From positions 310,001 to 374,000 of the forward strand of contig JHVP01000002.1 in the NCBI GenBank assembly GCA_000620205.1: 64,000 nucleotides of DNA, written 5' to 3'. This DNA is from Geodermatophilaceae bacterium URHA0031. Lineage in GTDB: Bacteria > Actinomycetota > Actinomycetes > Mycobacteriales > Geodermatophilaceae. Position 1 is the first letter of the stretch; the number at the start of each line of letters is the position of its first letter. The position numbers and the translations under genes were made by a program. This document shows, piece by piece, positions 54,042-63,092 of this stretch. The notes beneath the pieces are model-generated. The model searched no databases. It was not told where the DNA came from and was given only the letters and a program-made list of their open reading frames with translations.

Positions 54042-54097
54042 GGCCCCGCTGCAGGGTCCCGCCGCGAGCGTGCGAGCGGTGGGGGGCAGCGGGGTCC
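54042..54097 (-). terminator. Stop-anchored hairpin, copy A (after mdh)
   Basis: The outer stem GGCCCCGCTGC (54042-54052) pairs with 54086-54097, with one bulged base. A second inner stem (CCCACCGC with GCGGCGGG on the minus strand, one mismatch) lies inside. In minus-strand sense it begins a few bases after the mdh TGA. Three relatives at 57769, 60064 and 62123 keep the interior but have different, compensated outer arms. Confidence 0.8.
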
Positions 54098-54101
54098 TTC
54101 T

Positions 54102-55055
54102 TCAGAGGTCGGCCACGTCGGCCTGCTTGGCGCGCACGGCTTCAGCCGCCTCACGCAGGCCCGCCAGCTCACTGTCGGACAGGTCGCCCTCGACGACCCG
54201 CCGCACACCTGCACGGCCGATCTCGGCCTCGACCCCCAGGTAGACCCCGGAGATCCCGTACTCGCCGTCGACCCACGCGCACACCGGCATCACGGCACCC
54301 GAGTCCTCGATCACGGCGCGCGCCATCCGGGCGGCCGCGGCGGACGGTGCGTAGTAGGCGGACCCGGTCTTCAGCAGCGCGACGACCTCCGCGCCCCCGT
54401 TGCGGGTGCGCTGGACGAGGTGCTCGATCCGGTCGGCGGCCAGCACCTCGGACAGCGGCGTGCCGTCGACCGTGCAGCGCGAGGGCACCGGCACCATGGT
54501 GTCCCCGTGCGAGCCGAGGGTCAGCGTGCGGACCGAGCCGACCGGGACGCCGAGCTCCTCGGCGACGTTGTTGCTGAAGCGGGCGGTGTCGAGCATCCCG
54601 GCCTGGCCCATGACCCGCGCCTTCGGGAAGCCGGTCGCCAGCTGCGCCAGCGCGGTCATCTCGTCCAGCGGGTTGGACACGACGATCACGACGGCGTCCG
54701 GTGAGGTCTGCGCGACGTTCTCGGCGACCTGGCGCACGATGCCCGCGTTGGTCTCGATGAGGTCCATCCGGCTCATCCCGGGTTTGCGCGGCAGACCGGC
54801 GGTGATGACGACGACGTCGGAGCCCTCGGTGCCCGCGTAGGAGCCGCCGCCGACGCCGACGACGCGGGTCTCGAAGCCCTCGATCGGCCGCGACTGGTTG
54901 ATGTCCAGCGCCAGGCCCTCGGGCCTGCCCTCCACGATGTCGGTCAGCACGACGGTCTCGAACACGTCGTACTCCGCCAGTCGCAGCGCGGTGGTCGACC
55001 CGTAGAAACCGGCACCGACGACGGTCACCTTGCCGTTCCGGGCCCGCTCTGCCAT
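54102..55055 (-). CDS. mdh: Malate dehydrogenase (LDH-like type)
   Basis: NAD-dependent oxidation of malate to oxaloacetate. The 317-residue product has [11 protein letters not shown], the substrate-loop [10 protein letters not shown] whose Arg residues indicate malate, not lactate, [10 protein letters not shown], and the catalytic His in [12 protein letters not shown] 55055 is seven bases after TAGGTT, a leaderless-type start, and is preferred over TTG 55064. It lies downstream of folD and DUF3017, an order also seen in Streptomyces. Confidence 0.93.
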   Translation of the reverse strand: MAERARNGKVTVVGAGFYGSTTALRLAEYDVFETVVLTDIVEGRPEGLALDINQSRPIEGFETRVVGVGGGSYAGTEGSDVVVITAGLPRKPGMSRMDLIETNAGIVRQVAENVAQTSPDAVVIVVSNPLDEMTALAQLATGFPKARVMGQAGMLDTARFSNNVAEELGVPVGSVRTLTLGSHGDTMVPVPSRCTVDGTPLSEVLAADRIEHLVQRTRNGGAEVVALLKTGSAYYAPSAAAARMARAVIEDSGAVMPVCAWVDGEYGISGVYLGVEAEIGRAGVRRVVEGDLSDSELAGLREAAEAVRAKQADVADL

Positions 55056-55062
55056 GCCCGCC

Positions 55063-55068
55063 AACCTA
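55063..55068 (-). promoter_or_regulatory. Putative -10 box for leaderless mdh mRNA
   Basis: TAGGTT on the minus strand ends seven bases before ATG 55055. The alternative TTG at 55064 overlaps this box and would then be untranscribed. Confidence 0.5.
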
Positions 55069-55113
55069 GCCCCGGGCCGCGTCCCCCGGCCATGCGGGGC
55101 CGCTCCGCGCTGG

Positions 55114-55455
55114 TCAGGTGTGCGGGATCGCCAGCGCGATGACCGCCACGGCCACCCCGGTGGCGAGCATCAGCGCGACGTCGACCGGTCGGCTCCGGAC
55201 GGCGAGGAAGCCGATCCGGCGCAGCGGCATGAGCAGCCGGAACAGCCCGGCCACGACCACCGCGAGGCCCATGACGACCAGCCCGCTGCGCCACCGCTCG
55301 GCCGCGACCAGCAGCAACCCGCAGCCGACGACGACGAGGACGACCAGCAGCGGCCACTGCCGCAGGAACCCGGCCAGGAGCGGCCGCCGCAGGTACAGCG
55401 GCTGCCGTTGCGGTCTCCCCGGGCGCCGGGCCGGGCGGGTGGCCGGGCCGGTCAT
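55114..55455 (-). CDS. DUF3017 membrane protein
   Basis: A 113-residue protein with a basic N terminus ([13 protein letters not shown]) and three hydrophobic helices ([55 protein letters not shown]). It matches DUF3017 in size and layout. The ATG overlaps the folD stop (ATGA). The function is unknown; the folD linkage is common in actinobacteria. Confidence 0.85.
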   Translation of the reverse strand: MTGPATRPARRPGRPQRQPLYLRRPLLAGFLRQWPLLVVLVVVGCGLLLVAAERWRSGLVVMGLAVVVAGLFRLLMPLRRIGFLAVRSRPVDVALMLATGVAVAVIALAIPHT

Positions 55456-56321
55456 GCCGACAGCGCCTCGACCCCGGCGGCCTGCTCCGCGGCGAGGACG
55501 ACGTTGGCCAGCAGCATCGCCCGGGTCATCGGGCCGACGCCCCCGGGGTTGGGTGCCACGTGCCCGGCCACCTCGCGCACGTCGGCGGCGACGTCCCCGG
55601 CGATCCGGCCGTCGACCCGGCTGACCCCGACGTCCAGCACGGCGGCCCCCGGCTTGACCATGTCGGCGGTGATCAGGCCGGGCACGCCGGCCGCCGCGAC
55701 GACCACGTCGGCGGCGCGGGTGTGCGCGGCCAGGTCGCGGGTGCCGGTGTGGCACAGCGTCACGGTGGAGTTCTCGCTGCGGCGGGTGAGCAGCAGGCCC
55801 AGTGGCCGGCCCACGGTGATGCCGCGGCCGACGACGACCACCTCGGCACCGTCCAGCGGGACGTCGAAGCGCCGCAGCAGCTCGACGATGCCCAGGGGCG
55901 TGCAGGGCAGCGCGCCGGGGACGCCGAGGACCAGCCGGCCGAGGTTGACCGGGTGCAGGCCGTCGGCGTCCTTGGCCGGGTCGATCCGCTCCAGGACGAC
56001 GCTCTCGTCGATCCCCTTCGGCAGCGGCAGCTGCACGATGTAGCCGGTGCACGCGGGGTCGGCGTTGAGCTCGTCGACCACCGCCACGACGTCCTCGAGG
56101 GCGGCGTCGGCCGGCAGCTCCCGCTGGATGCTGGCGATGCCGACCTGGGCACAGTCGGAGTGCTTCGCCGAGACGTACCAGCGGCTGCCCGGGTCGTCCC
56201 CGACGAGCAGGGTGCCGAGTCCCGGACGCCGTCCGACGGCGGCCAGCGCGGCCACCCGGTCGGTCAGCTCCGCCCGGATCGCCGCTGCTGTCGCCTTGCC
56301 GTCGAGAGTCGTCGCCACCAC
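55452..56321 (-). CDS. folD: Methylenetetrahydrofolate dehydrogenase/cyclohydrolase
   Basis: Bifunctional enzyme of one-carbon metabolism, 289 residues. It has the catalytic Lys region [26 protein letters not shown], the cofactor loop [11 protein letters not shown] (family usually GRS) and NPGGVGPMT. It starts at GTG 56321 (or the adjacent GTG 56318); CAGACT seven bases upstream may be a -10 for a leaderless mRNA. It provides 10-formyl-THF needed by PurN and PurH, encoded 2 kb away. Confidence 0.93.
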   Translation of the reverse strand: MVATTLDGKATAAAIRAELTDRVAALAAVGRRPGLGTLLVGDDPGSRWYVSAKHSDCAQVGIASIQRELPADAALEDVVAVVDELNADPACTGYIVQLPLPKGIDESVVLERIDPAKDADGLHPVNLGRLVLGVPGALPCTPLGIVELLRRFDVPLDGAEVVVVGRGITVGRPLGLLLTRRSENSTVTLCHTGTRDLAAHTRAADVVVAAAGVPGLITADMVKPGAAVLDVGVSRVDGRIAGDVAADVREVAGHVAPNPGGVGPMTRAMLLANVVLAAEQAAGVEALSA

Positions 56322-56414
56322 GTGGTGCAGTCTGCCGCACGCCGCCGGTCGCCCTAGGCTGGACGGCGTCGGCAGCCGCGTCTGCCACGCCGTCCGCGCG
56401 CGGAGGAGGCCCCC

Positions 56415-57113
56415 ATGAGCGAGCCCGTCGGCCGGTACCGCGACGACGACGCACCCCCGCACGGCAGCACCGGCTACACCGGCGCCCCGCTGCCCGGGCA
56501 GCCGCGGACCGAGCAGCCGACCGAGGTCGTCCCGACGCCGTCCCGCGAGGACACGGCGACGTACTTCTCCCCGCGGCCGGTCGACGACCAGCGGTCGGAG
56601 GACCCGCTGGACGACATCGCGGAGTGGGAGGTCGACGGGACGGCGACCCAGCCGGACTACCGGGACGCCCCGGTCGTGGTGCGCCGCGCGGACACCCTCG
56701 CCGGCCTGCTGCTCCTGCTCGCCGGGATCGCGGCCGGGGTGAGCCTGCTCGTGGTGTGGGTGCACGGGGGCGCGACCGGGTTCGACCTGCTGCGCGCCGG
56801 CACCGACGACCTGGCCACCCCGCAGCGGCTGATCGACACCGGCAGCTGGGAGGTGCCGGCGGTCGTGTTCGGCGGCGCCGCGCTGTTCGTGCTGGGCCTG
56901 CTGGCGTACGTGCCGGCGAAGTCGCACCGCCTGCTGGGCGCGCTGGCCCTGCTGATCAGCCTGGTGGTCGCCGCCGCGGTGCTGGTGCCGCTCGCCGACC
57001 TCGACTGGGACGTGCAGCGCTGGGCGGTCGGCGCCTGGGCCGCCGCCGCGGTCGCCGCGCTGGGGTTCCTCGGCGCGCTCAAGGCCCTGTCGACCAACCC
57101 GCGGCGGCGGTGA
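56415..57113 (+). CDS. Four-helix membrane protein, unknown function
   Basis: A 232-residue protein. The first 95 residues are hydrophilic and disordered (acidic, Pro-rich), with [10 protein letters not shown] near the end. Four membrane helices follow: [56 protein letters not shown] and [21 protein letters not shown] before the ATG is a strong binding site, and TAGGCT at 56355-56360 may be the -10. It is divergent from folD. I recognise no family. Confidence 0.75.
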   Translation: MSEPVGRYRDDDAPPHGSTGYTGAPLPGQPRTEQPTEVVPTPSREDTATYFSPRPVDDQRSEDPLDDIAEWEVDGTATQPDYRDAPVVVRRADTLAGLLLLLAGIAAGVSLLVVWVHGGATGFDLLRAGTDDLATPQRLIDTGSWEVPAVVFGGAALFVLGLLAYVPAKSHRLLGALALLISLVVAAAVLVPLADLDWDVQRWAVGAWAAAAVAALGFLGALKALSTNPRRR

Positions 57114-57122
57114 GCCCGGCGC

Positions 57123-57755
57123 TCAGTCCACCAGCGCGCCGTGGGCCCGGGCGAACGAGACCGCCTGGAGGACGTCCACGCGGACCCCGGTCAGGTCGAA
57201 GCCGCGCCAGTTGACCCCGTCGGTGTCCGCTCCGCGCAGGTCGGCGCCCCGCAGCCGGGTGGTCTGCAGCCGGGCGTGCCGCAGGTCGGCGAGGGTGAGG
57301 TCGGCGCCGGTCAGGTCGGCATCGGTCAGGTCGGCCTCGCGGAGCTTCTGCCCAGCGAGGTCCACCCCGGACAGGTCGACGCCGCGCAGCGAGGCGTAGG
57401 ACCAGTCGGAGTCGACCGAGGTCATCGGCCGCATCGTCGCGCCGGGGAACTGCGAGCCGGTGAGCTTGCAGCCGGTCCAGCGCACGTCGAAGAGCCTCGC
57501 CCGGTCGAAGCGGCAGGACAGGAACGCCGTCCCCTCGTGCGCGGAGCCGGCCATCGCCACCCCGGTGAGCACGCAGCGCTCGAAGACGCACCGGCGGGTG
57601 ACCAGCTCGGCCAGCTGCGCGTCGTCGAACCGGCAGTCGGTGAACGTGACCCGCTCGAGCACCGCGCCGTCCCAGTCGACGCGGGCGAGGTCCTCGTCCT
57701 CCCAGACGCTGTCCGGCTGGGGAGGCTCGACGTGCGGTCGGGACGTGTGTCTCAT
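57123..57755 (-). CDS. Pentapeptide repeat protein
   Basis: A 210-residue protein whose centre and C-terminal half consist of A(D/N)Lxx-type units: FDRARLFDVRW, SYASLRGVDLSGVDLAG, READLTDADLTGADLTLADL, RLRGADLRGAD. These form a right-handed quadrilateral beta-helix. Some relatives mimic DNA and protect gyrase (Qnr, MfpA), but the repeats here are irregular and that role is not implied. ATG 57755 follows GAGG. It is downstream of purH, beyond a hairpin. Confidence 0.88.
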   Translation of the reverse strand: MRHTSRPHVEPPQPDSVWEDEDLARVDWDGAVLERVTFTDCRFDDAQLAELVTRRCVFERCVLTGVAMAGSAHEGTAFLSCRFDRARLFDVRWTGCKLTGSQFPGATMRPMTSVDSDWSYASLRGVDLSGVDLAGQKLREADLTDADLTGADLTLADLRHARLQTTRLRGADLRGADTDGVNWRGFDLTGVRVDVLQAVSFARAHGALVD

Positions 57756-57768
57756 CCGGTCCTCATCC

Positions 57769-57824
57769 GGCCCTGCTGCAGGGGCCCGCGCCGAGCCTGC
57801 GAGGCGTGGGGGGCAGCAGGGTCC
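57769..57824 (-). terminator. Stop-anchored hairpin, copy B (after purH)
   Basis: The outer arms GGCCCTGCTGC (57769-57779) and 57813-57824 are fully compensated relative to the other copies. The interior is slightly shorter and altered (GCGCCGAGCC). It begins a few bases after the purH stop and separates purH from the pentapeptide gene. Confidence 0.8.
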
Positions 57825-57828
57825 TTCC

Positions 57829-59379
57829 TCAGTGGGCGAAGTGCCGGGTGCCGGTCAGGTACAGCGTCACCCCGGCCGCCTCGGCGGCGGCGACGACCTC
57901 CGCGTCGCGCACCGACCCACCCGGCTGGACCACGGCCCGGACCCCGCCGTCCAGCAGCACCTGGAGGCCGTCGGCGAAGGGGAAGAAGGCGTCGGAGGCG
58001 GCGACCGCACCGGCGGCCCGCTCGCCGGCCCGGGCGACGGCCAGCCGGGCGGAGTCCACCCGGTTGACCTGGCCCATCCCCACGCCCACCGTGGCCTTGT
58101 CGCTGGCCAGCAGGATGGCGTTGCTCTTGACCGCCCGCACGGCGCGCCAGGCGAAGACCAGGTCGTCCATGCCCGCCGCGTCCACCGGCCGGCCGGTGGC
58201 CAGGGTCCAGCTGGTCGGGTCGTCGCCGGGGGCGTCGATGCGGTCGGCGGTCTGCAGCAGCAGCCCGCCGCTGACCGGCCGCAGCTCGACCGTCAGCCGC
58301 GGCGCCTCGGGCATCAGCAGCAGCCGGAGGTTCTTCTTCTGGGTCAGCACGGCCAGCGCGTCCTCGGTGAAGGAGGGCGCCACGAGGACCTCGGTGAAGA
58401 CCTCGGCGACCTGCTCGGCCAGGGTCAGGTCGACCTCGCGGTTGGCCGCGATGACGCCACCGAAGGCGGACACCGGGTCGCAGGCGTGCGCCTTGCGGTG
58501 CGCCGCGGCGATGTCGGCGCCGACGGCGATCCCGCAGGGGTTGGCGTGCTTGATGATCGCCACGCACGGGTCGTCGTGGTCGTGCGCGGCCCGCCAGGCG
58601 GCATCGGTGTCGACGTAGTTGTTGTAGGACATCTGCTTGCCGTGCAGCTGCTGGGCGTCGGCGAGCCCGGGCTGGCCGCTGCGGTAGAGCGCCGCCCCCT
58701 GGTGCGGGTTCTCGCCGTAGCGGAGCACGTCGGCCCGCTCCCAGCTGCCGCCCACCCAGGCCGGGAAGCCGCTCTCGTCGTCGGGGCTGAGCACGTTGCC
58801 CATCCAGGAGGCGACCGCGACGTCGTAGGCGGCGGTGTGCCGGAACGCCTCGGCGGCCAGGCTCTGCCGCTGGGCGAGGGTGAAGCCGCCGGCGGTGACG
58901 GCCTCCACGACCTCGTCGTAGCGGCCGGGGTCGACGACGACGGCGACCGACGGGTGGTTCTTCGCCGCGGCGCGGACCATCGCCGGGCCGCCGATGTCGA
59001 TCTGCTCGATGCACTCGTCGGGCGAGGCCCCGGAGGCGACCGTCTCGCTGAACGGGTAGAGGTTGACCACGACCAGGTCGAAGGGCGCGATGCCGAGCTC
59101 GTCGAGCTGGCGGACGTGGTCGGCCTTGCGGCGGTCGGCGAGAATCCCGGCGTGCACCGCGGGGTGCAGCGTCTTGACCCGCCCGTCCAGGCACTCCGGG
59201 AACCCGGTGACCTGCTCGACCGGGGTCACCGGGAGCCCGGCCTCGGCGATGCGGGCGGCGGTGGCGCCGGTGCTGACCAGCTCGACGCCGGCCGCGGCGA
59301 GCCCGCGGGCCAGTTCCTCCACGCCGTTCTTGTCGTAGACGCCGAGCAGCGCGCGGCGGACGGGGATGCGGTCGCTCAT
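57829..59379 (-). CDS. purH: Bifunctional AICAR transformylase/IMP cyclohydrolase
   Basis: The last two steps of purine synthesis to IMP. The 516-residue product has the N-terminal cyclohydrolase domain ([46 protein letters not shown]) and the C-terminal transformylase ([57 protein letters not shown]). The ATG overlaps the purN stop (ATGA), so the genes are coupled. Confidence 0.96.
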   Translation of the reverse strand: MSDRIPVRRALLGVYDKNGVEELARGLAAAGVELVSTGATAARIAEAGLPVTPVEQVTGFPECLDGRVKTLHPAVHAGILADRRKADHVRQLDELGIAPFDLVVVNLYPFSETVASGASPDECIEQIDIGGPAMVRAAAKNHPSVAVVVDPGRYDEVVEAVTAGGFTLAQRQSLAAEAFRHTAAYDVAVASWMGNVLSPDDESGFPAWVGGSWERADVLRYGENPHQGAALYRSGQPGLADAQQLHGKQMSYNNYVDTDAAWRAAHDHDDPCVAIIKHANPCGIAVGADIAAAHRKAHACDPVSAFGGVIAANREVDLTLAEQVAEVFTEVLVAPSFTEDALAVLTQKKNLRLLLMPEAPRLTVELRPVSGGLLLQTADRIDAPGDDPTSWTLATGRPVDAAGMDDLVFAWRAVRAVKSNAILLASDKATVGVGMGQVNRVDSARLAVARAGERAAGAVAASDAFFPFADGLQVLLDGGVRAVVQPGGSVRDAEVVAAAEAAGVTLYLTGTRHFAH

Positions 59380-60026
59380 CGGGGGCTCTCCTCGGTGGTC
59401 GTGGCAGTGGGGGGCAGTCCGGCGACCACCAGGTCGCCCAGGGTCTGCACCAGGAGCTCGCGCTCCACGGTCTTGATCCGCTCGTGCAGGCGCGCCTCGT
59501 CGTCGCCGGGCAGCACCGGGACCGGCCGCTGCGCCAGCACCGGCCCGGTGTCGACGCCGGCGTCGACGACGTGGACGGTGGCCCCGGTGGTCGGCACCCC
59601 GGCGGCCAGCGCGTCGCGGACCGCGTGGGCACCGGGGAACGCCGGCAGCAGGGCCGGGTGGGTGTTGAGCACGCGGCCGGGGAAGGCGCTGAGGACGGCG
59701 GGGCCGAGCAGCTTCATGAACCCGGCGCTGACCACCCAGTCCGGACGCCGGGCGGTGAGCTCCGCGGCCAGCGCCCGGTCCCACGCGGCGCGGTCGGGGT
59801 GCTGCCCCAGCGCCTGCACGAACGTCTCGACACCGCGCTCGCGGGCGTGGGCCAGGCCGGCGGCACCGACCCGGTCGGACCCGACGGCGACGACCTCGAC
59901 CGGGTAGCCGGGGTCGGCAGCGGCGGCCAGCACCGCGGCGCACAGGCTGCCGGTGCCGGAGAGCAGGACCACCACCCTCGACCGGGCGGTGCGCGGCCGC
60001 GGGACGGCGGGTGCGTCGGCGGACAC
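59376..60026 (-). CDS. purN: Phosphoribosylglycinamide formyltransferase
   Basis: Formylates GAR with 10-formyl-THF. The 216-residue product has [11 protein letters not shown], the active-site [32 protein letters not shown] and a final helix. GTG 60026 is chosen because TAGGGT ends eight bases before it; GTG 60032 would begin only two bases after that box. It has its own promoter right after hairpin C, marking a transcription unit border. Confidence 0.93.
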   Translation of the reverse strand: MSADAPAVPRPRTARSRVVVLLSGTGSLCAAVLAAAADPGYPVEVVAVGSDRVGAAGLAHARERGVETFVQALGQHPDRAAWDRALAAELTARRPDWVVSAGFMKLLGPAVLSAFPGRVLNTHPALLPAFPGAHAVRDALAAGVPTTGATVHVVDAGVDTGPVLAQRPVPVLPGDDEARLHERIKTVERELLVQTLGDLVVAGLPPTATTTEESPR

Positions 60027-60034
60027 GGTCACTG

Positions 60035-60040
60035 ACCCTA
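60035..60040 (-). promoter_or_regulatory. Putative -10 box for purN
   Basis: TAGGGT on the minus strand, eight bases before GTG 60026 and 24 bases past hairpin C. It suggests purNH are transcribed separately from the DUF6350 gene. Confidence 0.5.
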
Positions 60041-60063
60041 GCCGGGCGGGCCGGGAGGTTCTC

Positions 60064-60120
60064 GGCCCCCTCGCAGGGGCCCGCCGCGAGCCTGCGAGCG
60101 GTGGGGGGGCGAGGGGGGCC
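60064..60120 (-). terminator. Stop-anchored hairpin, copy C (after DUF6350)
   Basis: The outer arms GGCCCCCTCGC (60064-60074) and 60109-60120 differ from the other copies in both strands so that pairing is kept. The interior (CCGCCGCGAGCCTGCGAGCGG) matches copy D. It begins a few bases after the DUF6350 gene stop. Confidence 0.8.
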
Positions 60121-60124
60121 TTTC

Positions 60125-61321
60125 TCAGCGGCGGGACCGCCAGCGGCTGACCGCGGCCGCCGGAGCTGCGGCGATCCCGGCCTGCGCGGCGATCGCCAGC
60201 CCGGTCGCCAGCGCCGGTGCGCCGACCTCGGCCAGCCCGGCGTCGCCGAGCCGGCCGCCGGCGACCAGGACCCAGAGCCCGCAGAGGACGCCGACCCCCA
60301 CCCCGGCGACCACGCCCCACAGCCCGGCGGTGAGCGCGCCGCCGTCGGCGTCCCCGACCCGGCGGCCGAGCACCAGGCCGGCGACCAGGCCGGCGACCAC
60401 CGGCAGCGCCTGGGACAGGAAGGCGAGCAGCGGCACCGCCTGGGTGTCGGGCAGGGCGGCCATCAGCGGCAGCGCCGGCACGCTGCCCAGCGTCACCCCG
60501 CCGGTCGACACGAACGTGCCGGCACCGACGAGGAAGCCCGGCCCGGCGGCCAGGCCCATGACGGCCGCGGCGGCGTTGGGCAGCAGCAGCACGCTGAGGC
60601 CGACCAGGCCCGCTGCGCCGGCGCTGGCGCCGCCGAGCCCGGTGACCAGCCGGCCGGCGGCGTCGACGTCGTCGACGAGGGCGACCGCGATCACCGCGGT
60701 GCAGCACGCGGCGAGGGTCAACGTGCCGGCGACGGCGGCCCGGACGAGCGCCCGGCCCGGGCCGGGGAAGCGGTCGGCGAGGCCGGCCCCCGAGTCCGAC
60801 TCGCGCAGCACGCCCAGTCCACCGGCCAGCAGGGCGAGGACGAGGGCCCCGAGCACCGACCGCAGCAGCGCGACCGAGGCGCCCGGCGCGCTCACCGCCA
60901 GCGCCAGGCCCGCGGTCGCGGCCGTGTGCAGCACGACGACCACGGCGAGCACCCGGGTCAGCTGGCCCGCGCCGGAGAGCTCGTGCAGGGCGACCACCGA
61001 CCCCGCCGCCCGGCTCAGCCCCCAGGCGATGCCGGCGGTGAGGAGCAGCGGGGCCAGCCGCAGCGGACCGGACGGGAGCTCCAGCTCACCGCCCTGGGCG
61101 AGCAGCCACAGCTGACCCGCCAGCCGCGCCGAGGACCCGACCGGCAGCCCGCCGTCGGGGTCCAGGGTCTGCACGACGACGAGGGCCAACCCCAGGCCGA
61201 GTAGCCCGACCACGGACACCGCGAGGGTGGTCGCCGCGGCGAGCCAGCCTGCGGCCGGGCCCCGGCGCTCACCCGGTCCACCCGGCGCCAGGGTCGGCAG
61301 GCGCGCGAGCAACGAGGTCAC
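60125..61321 (-). CDS. DUF6350 membrane protein (PerM-like)
   Basis: A 398-residue polytopic protein with about ten hydrophobic helices ([60 protein letters not shown]). The [17 protein letters not shown] segment is typical of DUF6350. The mycobacterial counterpart Rv0955 (PerM) lies in the same place before purN and is linked to cell division and persistence; a similar role is inference. GTG 61321. Confidence 0.87.
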   Translation of the reverse strand: MTSLLARLPTLAPGGPGERRGPAAGWLAAATTLAVSVVGLLGLGLALVVVQTLDPDGGLPVGSSARLAGQLWLLAQGGELELPSGPLRLAPLLLTAGIAWGLSRAAGSVVALHELSGAGQLTRVLAVVVVLHTAATAGLALAVSAPGASVALLRSVLGALVLALLAGGLGVLRESDSGAGLADRFPGPGRALVRAAVAGTLTLAACCTAVIAVALVDDVDAAGRLVTGLGGASAGAAGLVGLSVLLLPNAAAAVMGLAAGPGFLVGAGTFVSTGGVTLGSVPALPLMAALPDTQAVPLLAFLSQALPVVAGLVAGLVLGRRVGDADGGALTAGLWGVVAGVGVGVLCGLWVLVAGGRLGDAGLAEVGAPALATGLAIAAQAGIAAAPAAAVSRWRSRR

Positions 61322-61373
61322 CGGTCCACTGTCGCAAGGCCGGGCGCCGGACGCACGTACCGGGGTCGGCCCG

Positions 61374-62051
61374 TCAGCGGGCGGTGTCCCCGGCGGCTCC
61401 GGCGGGCGGGCCCGCCGGCGGCCGGGTCGGTGGGGGCCCGCGGTAGGGCGACTCGTCCGGCGGCTCCGGCGCGTCGGACGGCGGGGCCTCCGCCTCGGGC
61501 GGCGCCTCGCCACCGGCCCGGGGCGCCGACAGGTCGGGCGCCGGGCTCACGGTGGGGGGCGCGCCGTCCGCGGCGGTCCGCCGCAGCTCGGGCAGCAGGC
61601 GCAGCACCGCCCCGGTCACGACGGCGGCCGCAGCGAGGAGCGCCAGCAGGCCCACCAGGCTGAAGCCCGCGTCGAGGTCGGACAGCCACTCCACCAGCGT
61701 CAGCAGGAACGCCGCCGTCGCCAGCCCGACCGTGACCAGTGACCTCGGGAACCGGACCGGGACGTCGGCGACGGCCGGGAGCACCGCCCAGGCGGTCGCC
61801 AGCAGCACCAGCACGAGCGCGGCGACGATCAGGCCCGAGTCCAGGCCGTTGGCCGACGCGCCCGGGAAGCGGTAGCCCTGCCCCAGGTCGAAGGCGGCGA
61901 CTTGATACCAGGGCAGGAGCGCGAACAGCAGGTAGAGCAGGGCGCCGACGACCACGGTCCGGTCGACGAGGCCGAGCCTCCCCAGCACCGGACGCCGGGA
62001 CTGCCGCCCGGGCCGGCCGCCGGTGACCTGCTCCGGACCGTTCGACGTCAT
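61374..62051 (-). CDS. Four-helix membrane protein with Pro-rich tail, unknown function
   Basis: A 225-residue protein. A short basic N terminus (PGRQSRRPVLGRLG) is followed by four hydrophobic segments (VVVGALLYLLFALLPWYQVA; LIVAALVLVLLATAWAVL; VTVGLATAAFLLTLVEWL; LVGLLALLAAAAVVTGAVL), then a 65-residue Pro/Glu/Ala tail. GGAGGGG eight bases before ATG 62051 fixes the start and excludes a GTG 21 bases upstream. It lies between sucD and DUF6350 on the same strand. Confidence 0.78.
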   Translation of the reverse strand: MTSNGPEQVTGGRPGRQSRRPVLGRLGLVDRTVVVGALLYLLFALLPWYQVAAFDLGQGYRFPGASANGLDSGLIVAALVLVLLATAWAVLPAVADVPVRFPRSLVTVGLATAAFLLTLVEWLSDLDAGFSLVGLLALLAAAAVVTGAVLRLLPELRRTAADGAPPTVSPAPDLSAPRAGGEAPPEAEAPPSDAPEPPDESPYRGPPPTRPPAGPPAGAAGDTAR

Positions 62052-62122
62052 CGGGTTCCCCTCCTGCGCCACGCTGCCCGGCCCTCCGGGAGGAGGACCG
62101 GGCAGTGGTGACGTGCTGGAAC

Positions 62123-62178
62123 GGCCCCCGTGCAGGGACCCGCCGCGAGCCTGCGAGCGGTGGGGGGCACGGGGGTCC
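62123..62178 (-). terminator. Stop-anchored hairpin, copy D (after sucD)
   Basis: The outer arms GGCCCCCGTGC (62123-62133) and 62167-62178 pair fully apart from the same single bulge as copy A. The interior matches copy C. It begins a few bases after the sucD stop and probably ends the sucCD message. Confidence 0.8.
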
Positions 62179-62182
62179 TTCG

Positions 62183-63061
62183 TCAGGCGCCGACGATCTC
62201 CCGCATGAGGCGGGCGGCCTCCGACGGGGTCTTGCCGACCCTGACGCCGGCGGCCTCGAGGGCCTCCTGCTTGGCGGCGGCGGTCCCGGCCGAGCCGGAG
62301 ACGATGGCGCCCGCGTGGCCCATCGTCTTGCCCTCGGGGGCGGTGAAGCCCGCGACGTAGCCGACGACCGGCTTGGTCACGTTGGCCTTGATGAAGTCCG
62401 CGGCCCGCTCCTCGGCGTCGCCACCGATCTCGCCGATCATCACGATGGCCTCGGTCTCCGGGTCCTCCTGGAAGGCCTGGAGGCAGTCGATGTGCGTCGT
62501 CCCGATGACCGGGTCACCGCCGATGCCCACCGCCGTGGAGAAACCGATGTCCCGCAGCTCGTACATCATCTGGTAGGTCAGCGTGCCCGACTTGCTGACC
62601 AACCCGATCGTGCCGGCCTGGGTGATGTTGGCCGGGATGATGCCGGCGTTCGAGCGCCCGGGGCTGATCAGACCGGGGCAGTTGGGGCCGACGATCCGGG
62701 TCGAGCCACCCTGGGCGTGGGCCCAGAAGTAGGTCGAGTCGTGCACCGGGATGCCCTCGGTGATGACGACGGCCATCCCGATCTGGGCGTCCACGGCCTC
62801 CAGGACGGCGTCCTTGGCGAACTTCGGGGGCACGAAGACGACGCTGACGTCGGCCCCGGTCTCCTTCATCGCGTCGGCGACGGAGCCGAAGACGGGCACG
62901 GAGGTGCCGTCGAAGTCCACGTCCTGGCCGGCCTTGCTGGGGTTCACGCCACCGACGACGGCGGTGCCGGAGGCGAGCATCCGCTGGGTGTGCTTGCGCC
63001 CCTCGGACCCGGTCATGCCCTGGACGATGACCTTGCTGTTCTCGGTGAGGAAGATCGACAT
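62183..63061 (-). CDS. sucD: Succinyl-CoA synthetase alpha subunit
   Basis: ADP-forming succinyl-CoA ligase, alpha subunit, of the TCA cycle. The 292-residue product has [16 protein letters not shown] (CoA-binding fold), [21 protein letters not shown] and the phosphohistidine in [13 protein letters not shown] 63061 follows sucC after 31 bases, with AGGA upstream. Succinyl-CoA also arrives from MutAB at the other end of this window. Confidence 0.96.
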   Translation of the reverse strand: MSIFLTENSKVIVQGMTGSEGRKHTQRMLASGTAVVGGVNPSKAGQDVDFDGTSVPVFGSVADAMKETGADVSVVFVPPKFAKDAVLEAVDAQIGMAVVITEGIPVHDSTYFWAHAQGGSTRIVGPNCPGLISPGRSNAGIIPANITQAGTIGLVSKSGTLTYQMMYELRDIGFSTAVGIGGDPVIGTTHIDCLQAFQEDPETEAIVMIGEIGGDAEERAADFIKANVTKPVVGYVAGFTAPEGKTMGHAGAIVSGSAGTAAAKQEALEAAGVRVGKTPSEAARLMREIVGA

Positions 63062-63092
63062 GTCTGGTGTGTCCTGTCTCAGCTAGGGGCGA

